The position numbers and the translations under genes are program-made. From NCBI GenBank assembly GCA_937874185.1, contig CALNAK010000014.1, positions 1-64,000 of the forward strand: a stretch of DNA of 64,000 nt, written 5' to 3'. The notes beneath the pieces were generated by a model that worked only from the letters and a program-made list of their open reading frames with translations, had not been told where the DNA came from and searched no databases. This DNA comes from an uncultured Lactobacillus sp. (GTDB lineage: Bacteria; Bacillota; Bacilli; Lactobacillales; Lactobacillaceae). Below are positions 48,865 to 58,179 of this stretch, piece after piece; within the stretch, counting starts at the first letter, position 1; every line of letters starts with the position of its first letter.

Positions 48865-51138
48865 CTAAATAGTATCTGACAAAGTCCAGTTTACTTCTGC
48901 TTCATAATTACCTACTTGGCTCAATCCAGTTGACTTCAACATGATACCGTCAGCGTCATGCCAAGATTTACCTACATTAGTAACTTGTTCGCCACTTTCA
49001 GTTTTGTATCCATTAGCGATTTCGACGGCTGAATCTCCAGAAATTGGTTTCTCAATACCAGAAGTATCTTTATAAACCATGAATCCGTTAAAATCTGTAT
49101 CGCCACTATGTAAGCCATTTGTTTGTGCTGACAAATGCCATGGTGCTGAGGTGCCGTCAGTTCGACTATCACTGACCAAGATATCCCAATTACCCTTACG
49201 GCTAATTAATTGTGAGGCATTAGCTTGGTTGATATCACCAAATGAATAATTATCAACTTTCAAAGCTAGTGATCCAGCCTTGGTAATTTTAACCGTCGAC
49301 TTAGTAGAAATATTTCCATCCGCATCTTTAACATATATTTCGACTGTGTTAGTTTCACTAGTCAATTTATCGTATGGAATGTTTAGTTTTAAATTACCAC
49401 TATCATCGACACTGCCAATATCGGTTGTTGCTAAATCTGTTCCATTAATTTTGGCAAAAATCTTGATATCCTTACCCGTTACAGAAGAACCATCAGTATA
49501 TGTTACTAATCCAGTTAAGTTAGTCTCCTTATTAGGAGCAACTGAGACACTAGTTTTTTCCATCTTCAAATTGATTGGTCTTGATTTTTTGATAACAAAA
49601 TCCGGTGTATCAGCGTTCAAAATCAAAACTGTACTGTCAATTCTTGAACTAGCCGATAAAACATTCGTGTTTTTGTCGACATTATCAGCAGTTCCATTAA
49701 TTGTAATCGTTGCTGTTTTTAATTCATTTTCCGTTGCAGGATCACTAGAATACAAACTACGTCCTAAAACATGATTAACATTTTTTATACCCTTAACTTC
49801 TGTTAATTCTGATGCTTTGATTGGTTCAGAAGTTCCGTCACTATACACAACTTTTCCAATATTGCCATCAGTGTCCGCATTATACGTAACATTTTCTGGT
49901 AATACTAAATGAGCATTAATTCCAGACCACAAGTCTCTACCACTATCATAAGTTAACTTGTAATTCATTGATAAACTATCGCCAGAGTTAACCGAATTAC
50001 CGGATTCAACGTCTTTATTCTGTGTGTTATCTTTAATTGTTGCCCCAGCAGTACCTTCAGCTTGTGCAGGAATTGATTCAAAAGCTATTAAGTTAGCTTG
50101 ATAGGCCGCCCCGGTTGTCGCGGTGAAACCCCATCGTAACTTATTATCTTTTATTTCTCCAAATTCGGAGGCCTTTAGTGCTTTTGTTTCCCTAGCAATT
50201 GGACTCAAGCCTTTAGTTCCATCTCTATTTTTATCATTGAACTTATAGCTAATTTTATAAGTATCCGGATTCCATGAAATGGTTAAATGATGCCACTGAC
50301 CGTCATGCAAAGTTACCGGTTGATAATCATCATGTTTCATAGTGTAATAATAGCCACCGAACCTCGTACCTACAAATGGAAGTGTATACGGTGCTGAACC
50401 ATATCTAGTATAAGTATCCGCATCTCCAGGATAACCATAAGCAATATGTGAATCATTTAATCCCATATCGAACGAATCTGAGGTATCTGGGGTTCCACTA
50501 GTATTACCATGAGAATCAAATTCCAGAGTCCAGCTCTTTTGAATAGCAGTTTTCGCAATATCAGCAGCACTAGAAACAGCGCCATCGTTATCCATACCCC
50601 AAACGCCTAGAGTTTCACCAGCACCAATATTGTTTCCTTTATGAGTAAAGGCCTTTGTTTTATCGTCTGAATTCTGTAAAACAAAAGCCATACCATCACC
50701 AAATTCATCAGTTATATTGGTATGTTGCTGAGGACCAAAATACATCCACATTGACATTGTTTGTTTTTTTCCAATATCAATGTAGTTACCACCTTCAACG
50801 TTTGACCAAATTGAAGTAGATTGACCAGTATTATAGGTCATTCTAATTGCTTTCAAAGGACCAGTAGTATTACCTGATGCATCTAATAGCATAGCCAAAT
50901 TATTAGCTTGCTTGCCTTTACTATTTATATAGCCCTTCAAATCACCAACAGTAAACATCGATGTATCCAACCCCAAATTTTCAGGAGCTGCATCTAACCC
51001 AGCATTTTGTTCAGCCAAACCAATTCCTGACTCGACAGCTTTTACATTTGTTTTAGATTCAGAAAACACCATTCCAAAGATAGTTGCGGACAAAGCCAAC
51101 CAAAATAAGTGTTTTGTCCAATTACGCCTTCTATTCAA
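48865..51138 (-). CDS. WxL surface protein with L-type lectin-like domain (paralogue)
   Basis: This 757-residue protein has the same domain order as the product at 43651: signal peptide (about 1-34), lectin-like domain (about 55-365; GGNYIDIGKKQTMSMWMYFG, DGMAFVLQN), Ig-like segments, and a C-terminal WxL domain with APWHLSAQTNGL and VNWTLSDTI. The last five residues are the same in both. It starts at TTG, with AAAGG eight bases upstream. The two genes flank the metal ABC operon on the same strand, which suggests duplication. It probably binds peptidoglycan and a glycan ligand. Confidence 0.88.
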   Translation of the reverse strand: MNRRRNWTKHLFWLALSATIFGMVFSESKTNVKAVESGIGLAEQNAGLDAAPENLGLDTSMFTVGDLKGYINSKGKQANNLAMLLDASGNTTGPLKAIRMTYNTGQSTSIWSNVEGGNYIDIGKKQTMSMWMYFGPQQHTNITDEFGDGMAFVLQNSDDKTKAFTHKGNNIGAGETLGVWGMDNDGAVSSAADIAKTAIQKSWTLEFDSHGNTSGTPDTSDSFDMGLNDSHIAYGYPGDADTYTRYGSAPYTLPFVGTRFGGYYYTMKHDDYQPVTLHDGQWHHLTISWNPDTYKISYKFNDKNRDGTKGLSPIARETKALKASEFGEIKDNKLRWGFTATTGAAYQANLIAFESIPAQAEGTAGATIKDNTQNKDVESGNSVNSGDSLSMNYKLTYDSGRDLWSGINAHLVLPENVTYNADTDGNIGKVVYSDGTSEPIKASELTEVKGIKNVNHVLGRSLYSSDPATENELKTATITINGTADNVDKNTNVLSASSRIDSTVLILNADTPDFVIKKSRPINLKMEKTSVSVAPNKETNLTGLVTYTDGSSVTGKDIKIFAKINGTDLATTDIGSVDDSGNLKLNIPYDKLTSETNTVEIYVKDADGNISTKSTVKITKAGSLALKVDNYSFGDINQANASQLISRKGNWDILVSDSRTDGTSAPWHLSAQTNGLHSGDTDFNGFMVYKDTSGIEKPISGDSAVEIANGYKTESGEQVTNVGKSWHDADGIMLKSTGLSQVGNYEAEVNWTLSDTI

Positions 51139-51215
51139 AAAAATACCTTTCCCCCAAATATCCTCAAATTATCTTAATTATTAATTGTCCTAACAGTATA
51201 TAACATATTTTATCA

Positions 51216-51241
51216 AATTCAATCATATAAATGATTGAATT
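51216..51241. repeat. perfect 11-bp inverted repeat upstream of the second WxL gene
   Basis: AATTCAATCAT and ATGATTGAATT pair around ATAA. It lies about 80 bp before the TTG start. It may be an operator or a leader hairpin; I cannot decide. The rest of the 51139-51422 gap is AT-rich with no gene. Confidence 0.45.
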
Positions 51242-51422
51242 TTTTACATATATTTATTAAAAGCTTATGCGTTGATAAACGCAATAATATCAGGTGGTAA
51301 AGTAACTTTTTGACAGCGTATTCATGAATTGTAGTGAGTTTAGTTTAAATTATGAATAATCTATTAACGAAAAATTGTATATATAAAAATATTGGCTTAC
51401 GACTATCTTTTTTTGCTCAATA

Positions 51423-51463
51423 GAAAAACACCACCAATTCAACTATAGAATTAGTGGTGTTTT
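51423..51463. terminator. terminator of pepN after its 3' elements
   Basis: AAAACACCACCAATTC pairs with GAATTAGTGGTGTTTT. For the minus-strand pepN transcript it comes after both repeat elements. Confidence 0.87.
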
Positions 51464-51494
51464 ATATTAATTATTTGTTTTTATCTTATCTAAA

Positions 51495-51614
51495 TGAGCT
51501 ACACAACACAACTCCTTCCGGTTAGCCTGAATTCCCAAATCATGCACATAAACCGTGCACAATTCGTGAATTCCTGCTAATCCTCACGAGTTAACCGCGT
51601 TGTTCCACTCTCTG
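51495..51614 (-). repeat. 3'-UTR hairpin element family 1, divergent copy (pepN distal)
   Basis: It begins TGAGCTACACAAC and ends GTTAACCGCGTTGTTCCACTCTCTG. ACAAC pairs with GTTGT, and an inner stem pairs GAATTC, then TGCAC, with GTGCA, then GAATTC. It is followed by GTCATTAA, the same bases that surround the pepN stop after the proximal copy. Confidence 0.75.
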
Positions 51615-51622
51615 TCATTAAA

Positions 51623-51741
51623 CGAGCTGCACAAGCCAGATTCCTGTGCTTTGCTACACCCTAGAAATCACACGCAAAATCGCGTGTAATTCCTAGGCTT
51701 AGGCAAATGCTCAGAATCTAACCGGCTTGTTCCGCTCTCTG
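51623..51741 (-). repeat. 3'-UTR hairpin element family 1 (pepN proximal)
   Basis: It is nearly identical to the copies at 3417 and 58523, with outer arm ACAAGCC/GGCTTGT and inner CACGC/GCGTG around AAAATC. It starts three bases after the pepN stop codon. Confidence 0.87.
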
Positions 51742-51744
51742 TCA

Positions 51745-54276
51745 TTAATTATTTGAAGCAATTGCTGCATTAACAGCATCTTTTTCGTCTTCAATCAAGT
51801 TGACATTAGTTTCAACGATACTGATATCCATTGAGATTTCACGTGTCAAACCTGGTGTATTGATCTTAGGTTCGAAGAAGGCTTTGAATTCTGCCAATCG
51901 TTCTGGTGTGTGGAAAATCATTGATACAACGGTAATGTATGTTGAGAATTCCATGTCTCCACCAACGGTATCTTCAAGCCATGACCAATCATTTCTGATC
52001 CAATCCCAAGCAGCTTGTTGACCTTCGTTGTTTGCTAGAACTCCACGGAACCAAGCACGTAGATCTTGAGGTTTGATAGTGTCTGAATCTTCGAATTTCT
52101 CAATCAACTTAGCAATCAAATCGTGATCTGGCGTCTTAGTAATTGCGGCACATAAATCTTCTTTGTAACTTGGATCTGAAGTCTTACGATATTCAGCTAA
52201 CAAGTTATCAAATAATTCAGTGTTACCAAAATTTTCGATTTCGTTCTTCAAAACGTAGAAACGAATATCAGCTGACAATCCAGCTAAGTTATCTTTGTTA
52301 GCAGTGAACAATTCATGAGCAGTTGCAATAGCTTTTTCATTCTTAGCGTACAATGCGGCACTCAAAACAGTTGGACGTGTCACTTGATCATCGATAGATT
52401 CACCATCCTTTGGTTCCCAACCCAAACGAGCAACTTGTTTAGCACTCAATTTGTCATAGAAAGCTTGCAAAGCTTTTTCTTCAGCAGAATTTGGTTTAAC
52501 AAACTTCTTCAAATTGTTGGCAACACGATATAAGGCTGATGTAACAACACTTGATTCACTATCCGCAAAGTCGTTTAACAATGGAACAACGGAAGCGTAT
52601 GAAATTTCACGTGCATCTGACAAGAGACGTAAATCTTGGATAAGTCCAAGTTGTGAAATTGTATCAACATCGTCGATATTATCTAAGATATCTTTCAACA
52701 AAGTATCGTCATATTTAACGATAAAGTGTGAGTCATTTCCAACATTTAGACGGAATGGCTTACCATTAGCCTTACGTAATTCATCATAATCACCCAAAGT
52801 AATAGTCTTATCCGCAAAAATCTTAGGAGCAACATCATAGTTACTGTTTAAAGGAATTTGCCATTGACGGCCAACTTCCTTGCCTTTACCGATAAAGAAT
52901 TGTTTTTGTGACAATGTAAGTTTGCCATTAATGATTGAGGCATTAACAACTGGATAACCAGGTTGTTCGAGCCACGAATTCATGATAGCACCGACATCCA
53001 TACCAGATGCATCACCTAAAGCACTCCAAAGATCAGCACCTTGAGCGTTGTTATACTTGTGAGCCTCAAAGTATTGCTTCAAACCTTTACGCATATTGTC
53101 GTCACCAAGCAAGGCACGAACCATAACTAGCATACGAGCACCCTTGGCATAAACAATGGCTGAATCGAACAAGGCATCAATTTCAGCGGGATTATTAACT
53201 TGGACGTGAACTGATTGAACCCCATCTGTAGCATCACGTTGAAGAGCAGCTGGAACATCTGATACTTGGAACATTTCCCAAACGTGCCAATCAGGTTCGA
53301 TTGCGTCAACAGAAACATATTCCATCATGTTGGCAAAACTTTCGTTTAACCAGAGGTCATCCCACCATTTCATAGTTACAAGGTCACCAAACCATTGGTG
53401 CGCCAACTCATGAGTAATAACAGTCGCAACCAACATCTTTGTTTCAATTGATGTGTTATCTGGATCAAGAGTTAAGTAAGCTTCACGATAAGTTACAAGA
53501 CCCCAGTTTTCCATCGCACCGGCTGAAAAGTCAGGAAGTGCTAATTGCCATGAATGTGGAAGTGGATATGGTGTTTGATAGAAGTCTTCATAGAATTCAA
53601 TGGCACGTTTAGCAATATCTAAGGCAAAGTCTAATTCATTTGCTTTGTGCGCTTTAGTTGCGAATACTCCGACTTCAACACCACTCTTAGTGTGAGTCTT
53701 CCTAGCTTGCAAATCACCAAAGGCAAAGGCGATTAGATATGTTGACATACGAACGGTTGTATCGAAATAGTGAACACCATTTTCGTTACGAATTTCTGGC
53801 ATATTAGCTAAAATAGTTTCGCCTGGTTGTTCGTCAAACTTGATAGCAATATCAAACTTAGCTTTTGCTTCAGGTTCATCCACACATGGGAATGCTTGAC
53901 GAGCAAAAGTTGTTTCAAATTGTGTACCGATGATTTGTTTCTTTTCACCATTAACTTCGTAATATGAAGGATAAATACCCATCATTGAGTCAGTTAATTT
54001 AGCTTTGTAAGTAATAGCTAAGGTAGTTTCACCAGTTTTTTCAAGGTTGATGCTAATTCCGTCATTCTTATTATCAATTGTGAACTTAACAGGTTGTTCG
54101 TCTGCTTCAACAGATTCAACTTCTAGTCCGTTTTGATGGATTGAAATTGTCTTAGTTTTGGCATCACCATTGATTTTAGTTGTACCGGAAAAAGTCTTTG
54201 TTCCACGGTTAATATCTAGATAGATATCGTAATGAGCAGGTTGAAATGTATCATAAAAGCGAGTTATTTCAGTCAT
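51745..54276 (-). CDS. pepN: aminopeptidase N (M1 family)
   Basis: This 843-residue zinc metallopeptidase removes N-terminal residues from peptides. The substrate motif GAMENWG is near residue 255 and the zinc site HELAHQWFGDLV with WLNESFA near residue 290. A C-terminal ERAP1-like helical domain completes the protein, and length is normal. There is no signal peptide, so it is cytoplasmic, as for lactic PepN. AGAAGG precedes the ATG. It is monocistronic, with two family 1 hairpin elements between stop and terminator. Confidence 0.97.
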   Translation of the reverse strand: MTEITRFYDTFQPAHYDIYLDINRGTKTFSGTTKINGDAKTKTISIHQNGLEVESVEADEQPVKFTIDNKNDGISINLEKTGETTLAITYKAKLTDSMMGIYPSYYEVNGEKKQIIGTQFETTFARQAFPCVDEPEAKAKFDIAIKFDEQPGETILANMPEIRNENGVHYFDTTVRMSTYLIAFAFGDLQARKTHTKSGVEVGVFATKAHKANELDFALDIAKRAIEFYEDFYQTPYPLPHSWQLALPDFSAGAMENWGLVTYREAYLTLDPDNTSIETKMLVATVITHELAHQWFGDLVTMKWWDDLWLNESFANMMEYVSVDAIEPDWHVWEMFQVSDVPAALQRDATDGVQSVHVQVNNPAEIDALFDSAIVYAKGARMLVMVRALLGDDNMRKGLKQYFEAHKYNNAQGADLWSALGDASGMDVGAIMNSWLEQPGYPVVNASIINGKLTLSQKQFFIGKGKEVGRQWQIPLNSNYDVAPKIFADKTITLGDYDELRKANGKPFRLNVGNDSHFIVKYDDTLLKDILDNIDDVDTISQLGLIQDLRLLSDAREISYASVVPLLNDFADSESSVVTSALYRVANNLKKFVKPNSAEEKALQAFYDKLSAKQVARLGWEPKDGESIDDQVTRPTVLSAALYAKNEKAIATAHELFTANKDNLAGLSADIRFYVLKNEIENFGNTELFDNLLAEYRKTSDPSYKEDLCAAITKTPDHDLIAKLIEKFEDSDTIKPQDLRAWFRGVLANNEGQQAAWDWIRNDWSWLEDTVGGDMEFSTYITVVSMIFHTPERLAEFKAFFEPKINTPGLTREISMDISIVETNVNLIEDEKDAVNAAIASNN

Positions 54277-54417
54277 AAGTTACCTTCTAATTTAATTTTA
54301 ATGTACTTCTAATTTATTATAATAATAACATTATACGAATTTCAATAAAAATGGAAGTCCTATAGTAATATTTACCACATTTTTATTAAAAATAGTGGTT
54401 TAAACATTAGAATTGGA

Positions 54418-54732
54418 CTATTTGTCCAAATGTTCTTCACGAGATTTGAGAAAGTTATCCAAAGCTTGTTCTAAATCAATTGATTGACTATCTGCTAGAG
54501 AACATAACCACCAGATAGATTCTGCCATTTTATAATCTAACGTTGGTTCCTTGGATTCAGTAGGCCAACTGCCCTGTTTATCCATTGTTAATCGACCAAC
54601 TAATGACGCATCTGTTAAGAACGCCAAAGCATCTTGTTCAGGCGTCCACGGATGTCCATCCTGCTTGATTTCTAGTTGATGATACTGTTGCCGAATCTTT
54701 TTTGAACGTTCCATTAATTCGTTTATATCCAT
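54418..54732 (-). CDS. MazG-like family protein
   Basis: This protein of about 104 residues matches a MazG-like nucleotide pyrophosphohydrolase-related family of lactobacilli: ALAFLTDASLVGRLTMDKQGSWP near residues 36-59 and KMAESIWWLCSLADSQSIDLEQAL near residues 68-92, where acidic residues may bind metal. Whether it hydrolyses nucleotides is not established. I use the ATG with GGAGG before it; a TTG directly precedes it. It stands alone upstream of pepN on the same strand. Confidence 0.75.
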   Translation of the reverse strand: MDINELMERSKKIRQQYHQLEIKQDGHPWTPEQDALAFLTDASLVGRLTMDKQGSWPTESKEPTLDYKMAESIWWLCSLADSQSIDLEQALDNFLKSREEHLDK

Positions 54733-54818
54733 CAATTACCTCCACAAGTTTTACCTGTTCAGTTTAACCTAATTGGCGAATTTTGACGTTAATTTACTAT
54801 GGAATAAAATTGAAGACA

Positions 54819-54856
54819 AAAAAATAGCCGAATACGTAACGTAGTCAGCTGTTTTT
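54819..54856 (-). terminator. terminator of the Abi-family gene
   Basis: On the minus strand AGCTGACTACG pairs with CGTATTCGGCT (one mismatch, one wobble) and is followed by seven T. Confidence 0.72.
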
Positions 54857-54947
54857 AAGTGCGCTCCGAAAAGCAACACCGCAATTAGTACACTAAGTGT
54901 AACAATTTGTTACTCTTTTGTACACTGTTGAGTATCAATATAATAAA

Positions 54948-55922
54948 TTAAATATATTTATCAATTTCATTTAGTTTATTATAAACATCTGTACCCAAAA
55001 TTTTGTTAAATGTACTCTTATTGCTATTTTTTTCAAATCTTTTTATTATTCTTCTAACATTCCTTATTAGGAATCGAATCCTGGTAGTGGTTTCACCCAA
55101 TGTTTTTTGATAATAAACAATTAGCACTAAATAATCAACAATACTATTAAATGAAATATTGTTAATACTAGTTTTAATTCTAAGTTGCTCAGTAATCGTG
55201 TTCCTAATACTCATCTTTCTAAATCTACAATCAAATATGACACTGTTATGTGCTATTGCATTCCTTAATTCCTTTAATATAAATACATGTCTGGGTAACA
55301 TTGATCCATCCGTGTCATTAATTATGTCTTTAATACCTATCTTATCTTCTAATTTTATTCTTGTATCAGTATTCATACATAGTAAGAAGTTACCATAATC
55401 TCCCAAAGTTATTAATTCAAATAACGCCCATAAAGGAACAGGTTTATTATTATGTACATAATGTTGAACAACTGCTCTGTCTCTGTAATTTCTTGCTATT
55501 GCAGAATCAAAATCTTGTTTCAATTGTAGTCTACGCTTCATCTCATCTTTATATTTACTACTACCTACTGTAAATTCTTTATACCTATTTAAGTATAACT
55601 TAAAGATAGATTCTAAATCCGTATGGCCATTGCTTACAATTATAGCAATAGTATAGTTTTTTAAAATTGTCTCTATTTGCATTACAGAAGAATACAGTAC
55701 TTCCTTAAGATCCATATCGAAGTTATAAATATTTCGTACTTCTTCAAATGAATCTATTAGAAAGGGATTATTGATAGTTCTTAAAAATTTATAGGCCTTA
55801 TATCCATGATAATATCCCATTTCAAGAAGTTCTTTCTTTTCTTTACTCCCATTAATGCTTATATGATGTTCATCTCGAATATGCCTCATTAACCCATCTG
55901 TGGTTTTACCTTTTTCGACCAT
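54948..55922 (-). CDS. Abi-family (AbiD/AbiF-type) protein with HEPN motif
   Basis: This 324-residue protein resembles the Abi_2 abortive-infection family: an N-terminal ISINGSKEKKELLEMGYYHGYKAYKF, a central VPLWALFELITLGDYGNFLL, and LKELRNAIAHNSVIF near residue 220. The last contains the RX4H motif of HEPN ribonucleases. Such proteins block phage growth, probably by cutting RNA. The gene is visibly more AT-rich than its neighbours and stands alone, which suggests horizontal gain. The ATG follows GAGGG; an adjacent TTG is possible. No phage genes lie nearby. Confidence 0.85.
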   Translation of the reverse strand: MVEKGKTTDGLMRHIRDEHHISINGSKEKKELLEMGYYHGYKAYKFLRTINNPFLIDSFEEVRNIYNFDMDLKEVLYSSVMQIETILKNYTIAIIVSNGHTDLESIFKLYLNRYKEFTVGSSKYKDEMKRRLQLKQDFDSAIARNYRDRAVVQHYVHNNKPVPLWALFELITLGDYGNFLLCMNTDTRIKLEDKIGIKDIINDTDGSMLPRHVFILKELRNAIAHNSVIFDCRFRKMSIRNTITEQLRIKTSINNISFNSIVDYLVLIVYYQKTLGETTTRIRFLIRNVRRIIKRFEKNSNKSTFNKILGTDVYNKLNEIDKYI

Positions 55923-56090
55923 CAATACCCTCTTGAATAATTTATTTGGAATTTAAGTATATCGAACTAATTCCTTATACTCAAACCTGTCAGCTTACCT
56001 AAACTATAAATATTTATTCAAGAGAAAATTTCCAATAAAAAATCAGTTTTAATATCATTGTTCCACTATTATAAAAATCGGATTTCCAAA

Positions 56091-56573
56091 TTAATTTATT
56101 TGTTTTATCCAATCTGATAACTGTGTAGAAGCAGATTCCTCATTTTGTAAACTACCAGAAGTCATACCTATCCCAGTAACAACATCCAATCCATCTGTCA
56201 ATTTGCCAAAATCAGTTTCATATTTTTCATCACTGCCGGCGCTTGTATAGAATGGAGCAATTTTTCCTTGGAACCCACTTGTTTGTTTCAAGAATGAACG
56301 AACTGGTGTTGATACTTGACCGCTCCAAACGGGTCCACCTACCAAGATAAGATCATAATCTGATAAATTAGAAATGTTTTGAACTTCAGGTAATTCTCCA
56401 GATACTAACTGTTGTTGCGCAATATCTGAGGTTTGATACATATCATTAGAGAAAACGTCAGCGCCAACCTTTATTTCCTCTAATTTTCCATTAGTCACTT
56501 TTTGTAATAGTTTAGCCATTTTAGCGGTTGTCCCTGACCATGAATAATATACAATCAAAGTTTTTTCTGACAT
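56091..56573 (-). CDS. flavodoxin-like protein
   Basis: This 160-residue FMN-binding protein has the phosphate-binding loop LIVYYSWSGTTAKMA at residues 5-19, DLILVGGPVWSGQVSTPVRSFL near residue 75, and PFYTSAGSD near 105. It probably carries electrons for reductases. GAGGAG precedes the chosen ATG (MSEKTL); the open frame extends further without a site. It lies 32 bp after the Zn-alcohol dehydrogenase gene on the same strand, so the two are probably cotranscribed. Confidence 0.88.
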   Translation of the reverse strand: MSEKTLIVYYSWSGTTAKMAKLLQKVTNGKLEEIKVGADVFSNDMYQTSDIAQQQLVSGELPEVQNISNLSDYDLILVGGPVWSGQVSTPVRSFLKQTSGFQGKIAPFYTSAGSDEKYETDFGKLTDGLDVVTGIGMTSGSLQNEESASTQLSDWIKQIN

Positions 56574-56605
56574 TTTAATAAATCTCCTCAATAACGTTTA
56601 GGTCC

Positions 56606-57640
56606 TTATTTATCAATAATTAACAGTGATTTGATAGCTGTTCTTTTATCCATTGCCTCGTATGCATCTTGGATATGATCAAGGTCAAATCTTTGTGTGA
56701 AGACTTTTCCAGGATTGATTTTTTCCTTTAATACAGCGTCCAATAAAATATTTTTATCATCAGTTGTTACTGAAGCAATTCCTCCACGTAGGCCGATATT
56801 CTTCCAGAACAAATTATTAGTATTCATTTCAGCTTTTTGAGGGACTCCGACACGACCAACAACCGCACCGGGACGGCCAACTTTGACAGCTGTATCAACT
56901 GATTGTTCTGTTCCGACACATTCAAGAACCGCATCAGCACCTGCACCAGTTAGTTCCATAACCTTAGCAACAGCTTCATCACCACGTTCAGCAATAATAT
57001 CAGTTGCACCGAATTCTTTGGCTAACTTTTGTCTATCTTCATGACGGCCCATCGCAATAATTCTTGTTGCACCAAGGAGTTTAGCTGAAATAACACCACA
57101 TAAACCAACGGCACCGTCACCCATAACTACGACAGTATCACCTTTTTTAACTTCGGCACTCTTAGCAGCGTGGAAACCAGTTGCCATAACATCTGATAAT
57201 GCCAAAAGGTTATTTAACATATCGTCAGAATAATCCTCGGGTTTACCCGGAATCTTAACCAAAGCCCAGTTAGCGTTAGTAAATCTCAAGTATTCACCTT
57301 GATAACCACCATTACCACCGGCTTCTTGATTCAAACAATCACCATCAAATCCAGCTAAACAGGCAGCACAATGTCCACAGCCATGAGTAAATGGAACAAC
57401 CACGAAGTCACCAACTTTAACATCTTTAACTTCTGATCCAGCAGATTCAATTACACCAATAGCTTCATGACCAACAGGTCCAGCTGGACGTTTAGCAATT
57501 CCACGATACCACCACAAATCTGATCCACAGACACAAGCACGAACAATTTTGATGATTGCATCAGTTGGTTTTTCAATCTCTGGTTTATCATATTCTCTAA
57601 CTTCCATTTTTCCTGGTTCTACAAAAGTTGCTGTTCTCAT
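56606..57640 (-). CDS. zinc-dependent alcohol dehydrogenase family protein
   Basis: This 344-residue medium-chain dehydrogenase has catalytic-zinc Cys in VCGSDLWWYRG (about residue 37) and GHEAIGVIE (about 60). The structural zinc cysteines are in GCGHCAACLAGFDGDC, and the Rossmann motif is GDGAVGLCGV near residue 170. It oxidises alcohols or reduces aldehydes with NAD(P). The chosen ATG has GAGGGAG before it. It heads a probable two-gene unit with the flavodoxin, behind an 18-bp palindrome. Confidence 0.92.
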   Translation of the reverse strand: MRTATFVEPGKMEVREYDKPEIEKPTDAIIKIVRACVCGSDLWWYRGIAKRPAGPVGHEAIGVIESAGSEVKDVKVGDFVVVPFTHGCGHCAACLAGFDGDCLNQEAGGNGGYQGEYLRFTNANWALVKIPGKPEDYSDDMLNNLLALSDVMATGFHAAKSAEVKKGDTVVVMGDGAVGLCGVISAKLLGATRIIAMGRHEDRQKLAKEFGATDIIAERGDEAVAKVMELTGAGADAVLECVGTEQSVDTAVKVGRPGAVVGRVGVPQKAEMNTNNLFWKNIGLRGGIASVTTDDKNILLDAVLKEKINPGKVFTQRFDLDHIQDAYEAMDKRTAIKSLLIIDK

Positions 57641-57673
57641 AATTAAAAGCTCCCTCATTTTATTTTCATATTT

Positions 57674-57691
57674 ATAGTAAACGATTACTAT
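57674..57691. promoter_or_regulatory. palindromic operator candidate upstream of the alcohol dehydrogenase
   Basis: ATAGTAA and TTACTAT are perfect arms around ACGA, about 35 bp before the start codon. This would suit a dimeric repressor. A similar AATAG/CTATT pair occurs upstream of the SDR gene. Confidence 0.5.
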
Positions 57692-57952
57692 TCTGTTTTG
57701 CTAATATTTAGAACTTACACAAATTATCCAAATCTAATTCTAGTAATTTTCCCTATTAATACCATTTTAGTCGTAAAGTTAGCCAGAACCAATTTCATTT
57801 TCTGTAACCATTAATAAGTAAAACTTATTAATCACTTGGAAATAACATTAGTAACATCCATCAGACTTTAAATCTCATCATTAAATAATTTATATTCTTA
57901 TTTCCTACGTTATAATTACTGTGATGTGTTTTACATACATAAGGAGATTATT
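57692..57952. other. AT-rich divergent intergenic region
   Basis: This gap between the alcohol dehydrogenase and the small membrane protein genes must hold the rightward promoter. I see no gene or clear regulatory motif beyond the palindrome at 57674. Confidence 0.4.
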
Positions 57953-58159
57953 ATGCGAAAATTCGTTTCCATTCTCAACACGGTTATGTGGGCTTTAACT
58001 TTGGCAGAGTTTATTAAACTCATTGCTAATAATAGAGCATCACACATTAACATTGATATGTCACACCCCATTGGAATGTTGGCTTGGCTATTTACAATTT
58101 CCGTTGTTATAACAATCATTAATTATCTCTACTATCATTTAATAAATCCAAAAAAGTAA
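57953..58159 (+). CDS. small two-helix membrane protein, first of a pair
   Basis: This 68-residue protein has two hydrophobic helices (about residues 6-26 and 42-60) joined by a polar loop with HINIDMSHPIGM. The second helix begins PIGMLAWLFTIS, matching PHGVVGWLFIIS in the next gene's product. AAGGAG precedes the ATG. It ends 20 bp before the second gene, so they form an operon. The family is unknown to me. Confidence 0.65.
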   Translation: MRKFVSILNTVMWALTLAEFIKLIANNRASHINIDMSHPIGMLAWLFTISVVITIINYLYYHLINPKK

Positions 58160-58179
58160 TCTCTGTGGGGGGAATAAGT

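Noticed and set aside
49280..49774. 164-codon open frame opposite the second WxL gene
   Set aside because: Shadow of a long real gene with signal peptide and WxL motifs; no ribosome site and no recognisable protein features.
54948..55922. Toxin-antitoxin pair with the Abi gene
   Set aside because: No small partner gene adjoins it; the flanking genes are separated by over 100 bp and a terminator.
57926..57952. Longer N-terminus for the first small membrane protein
   Set aside because: AAGGAG sits directly before the internal ATG and would lie inside the extension.
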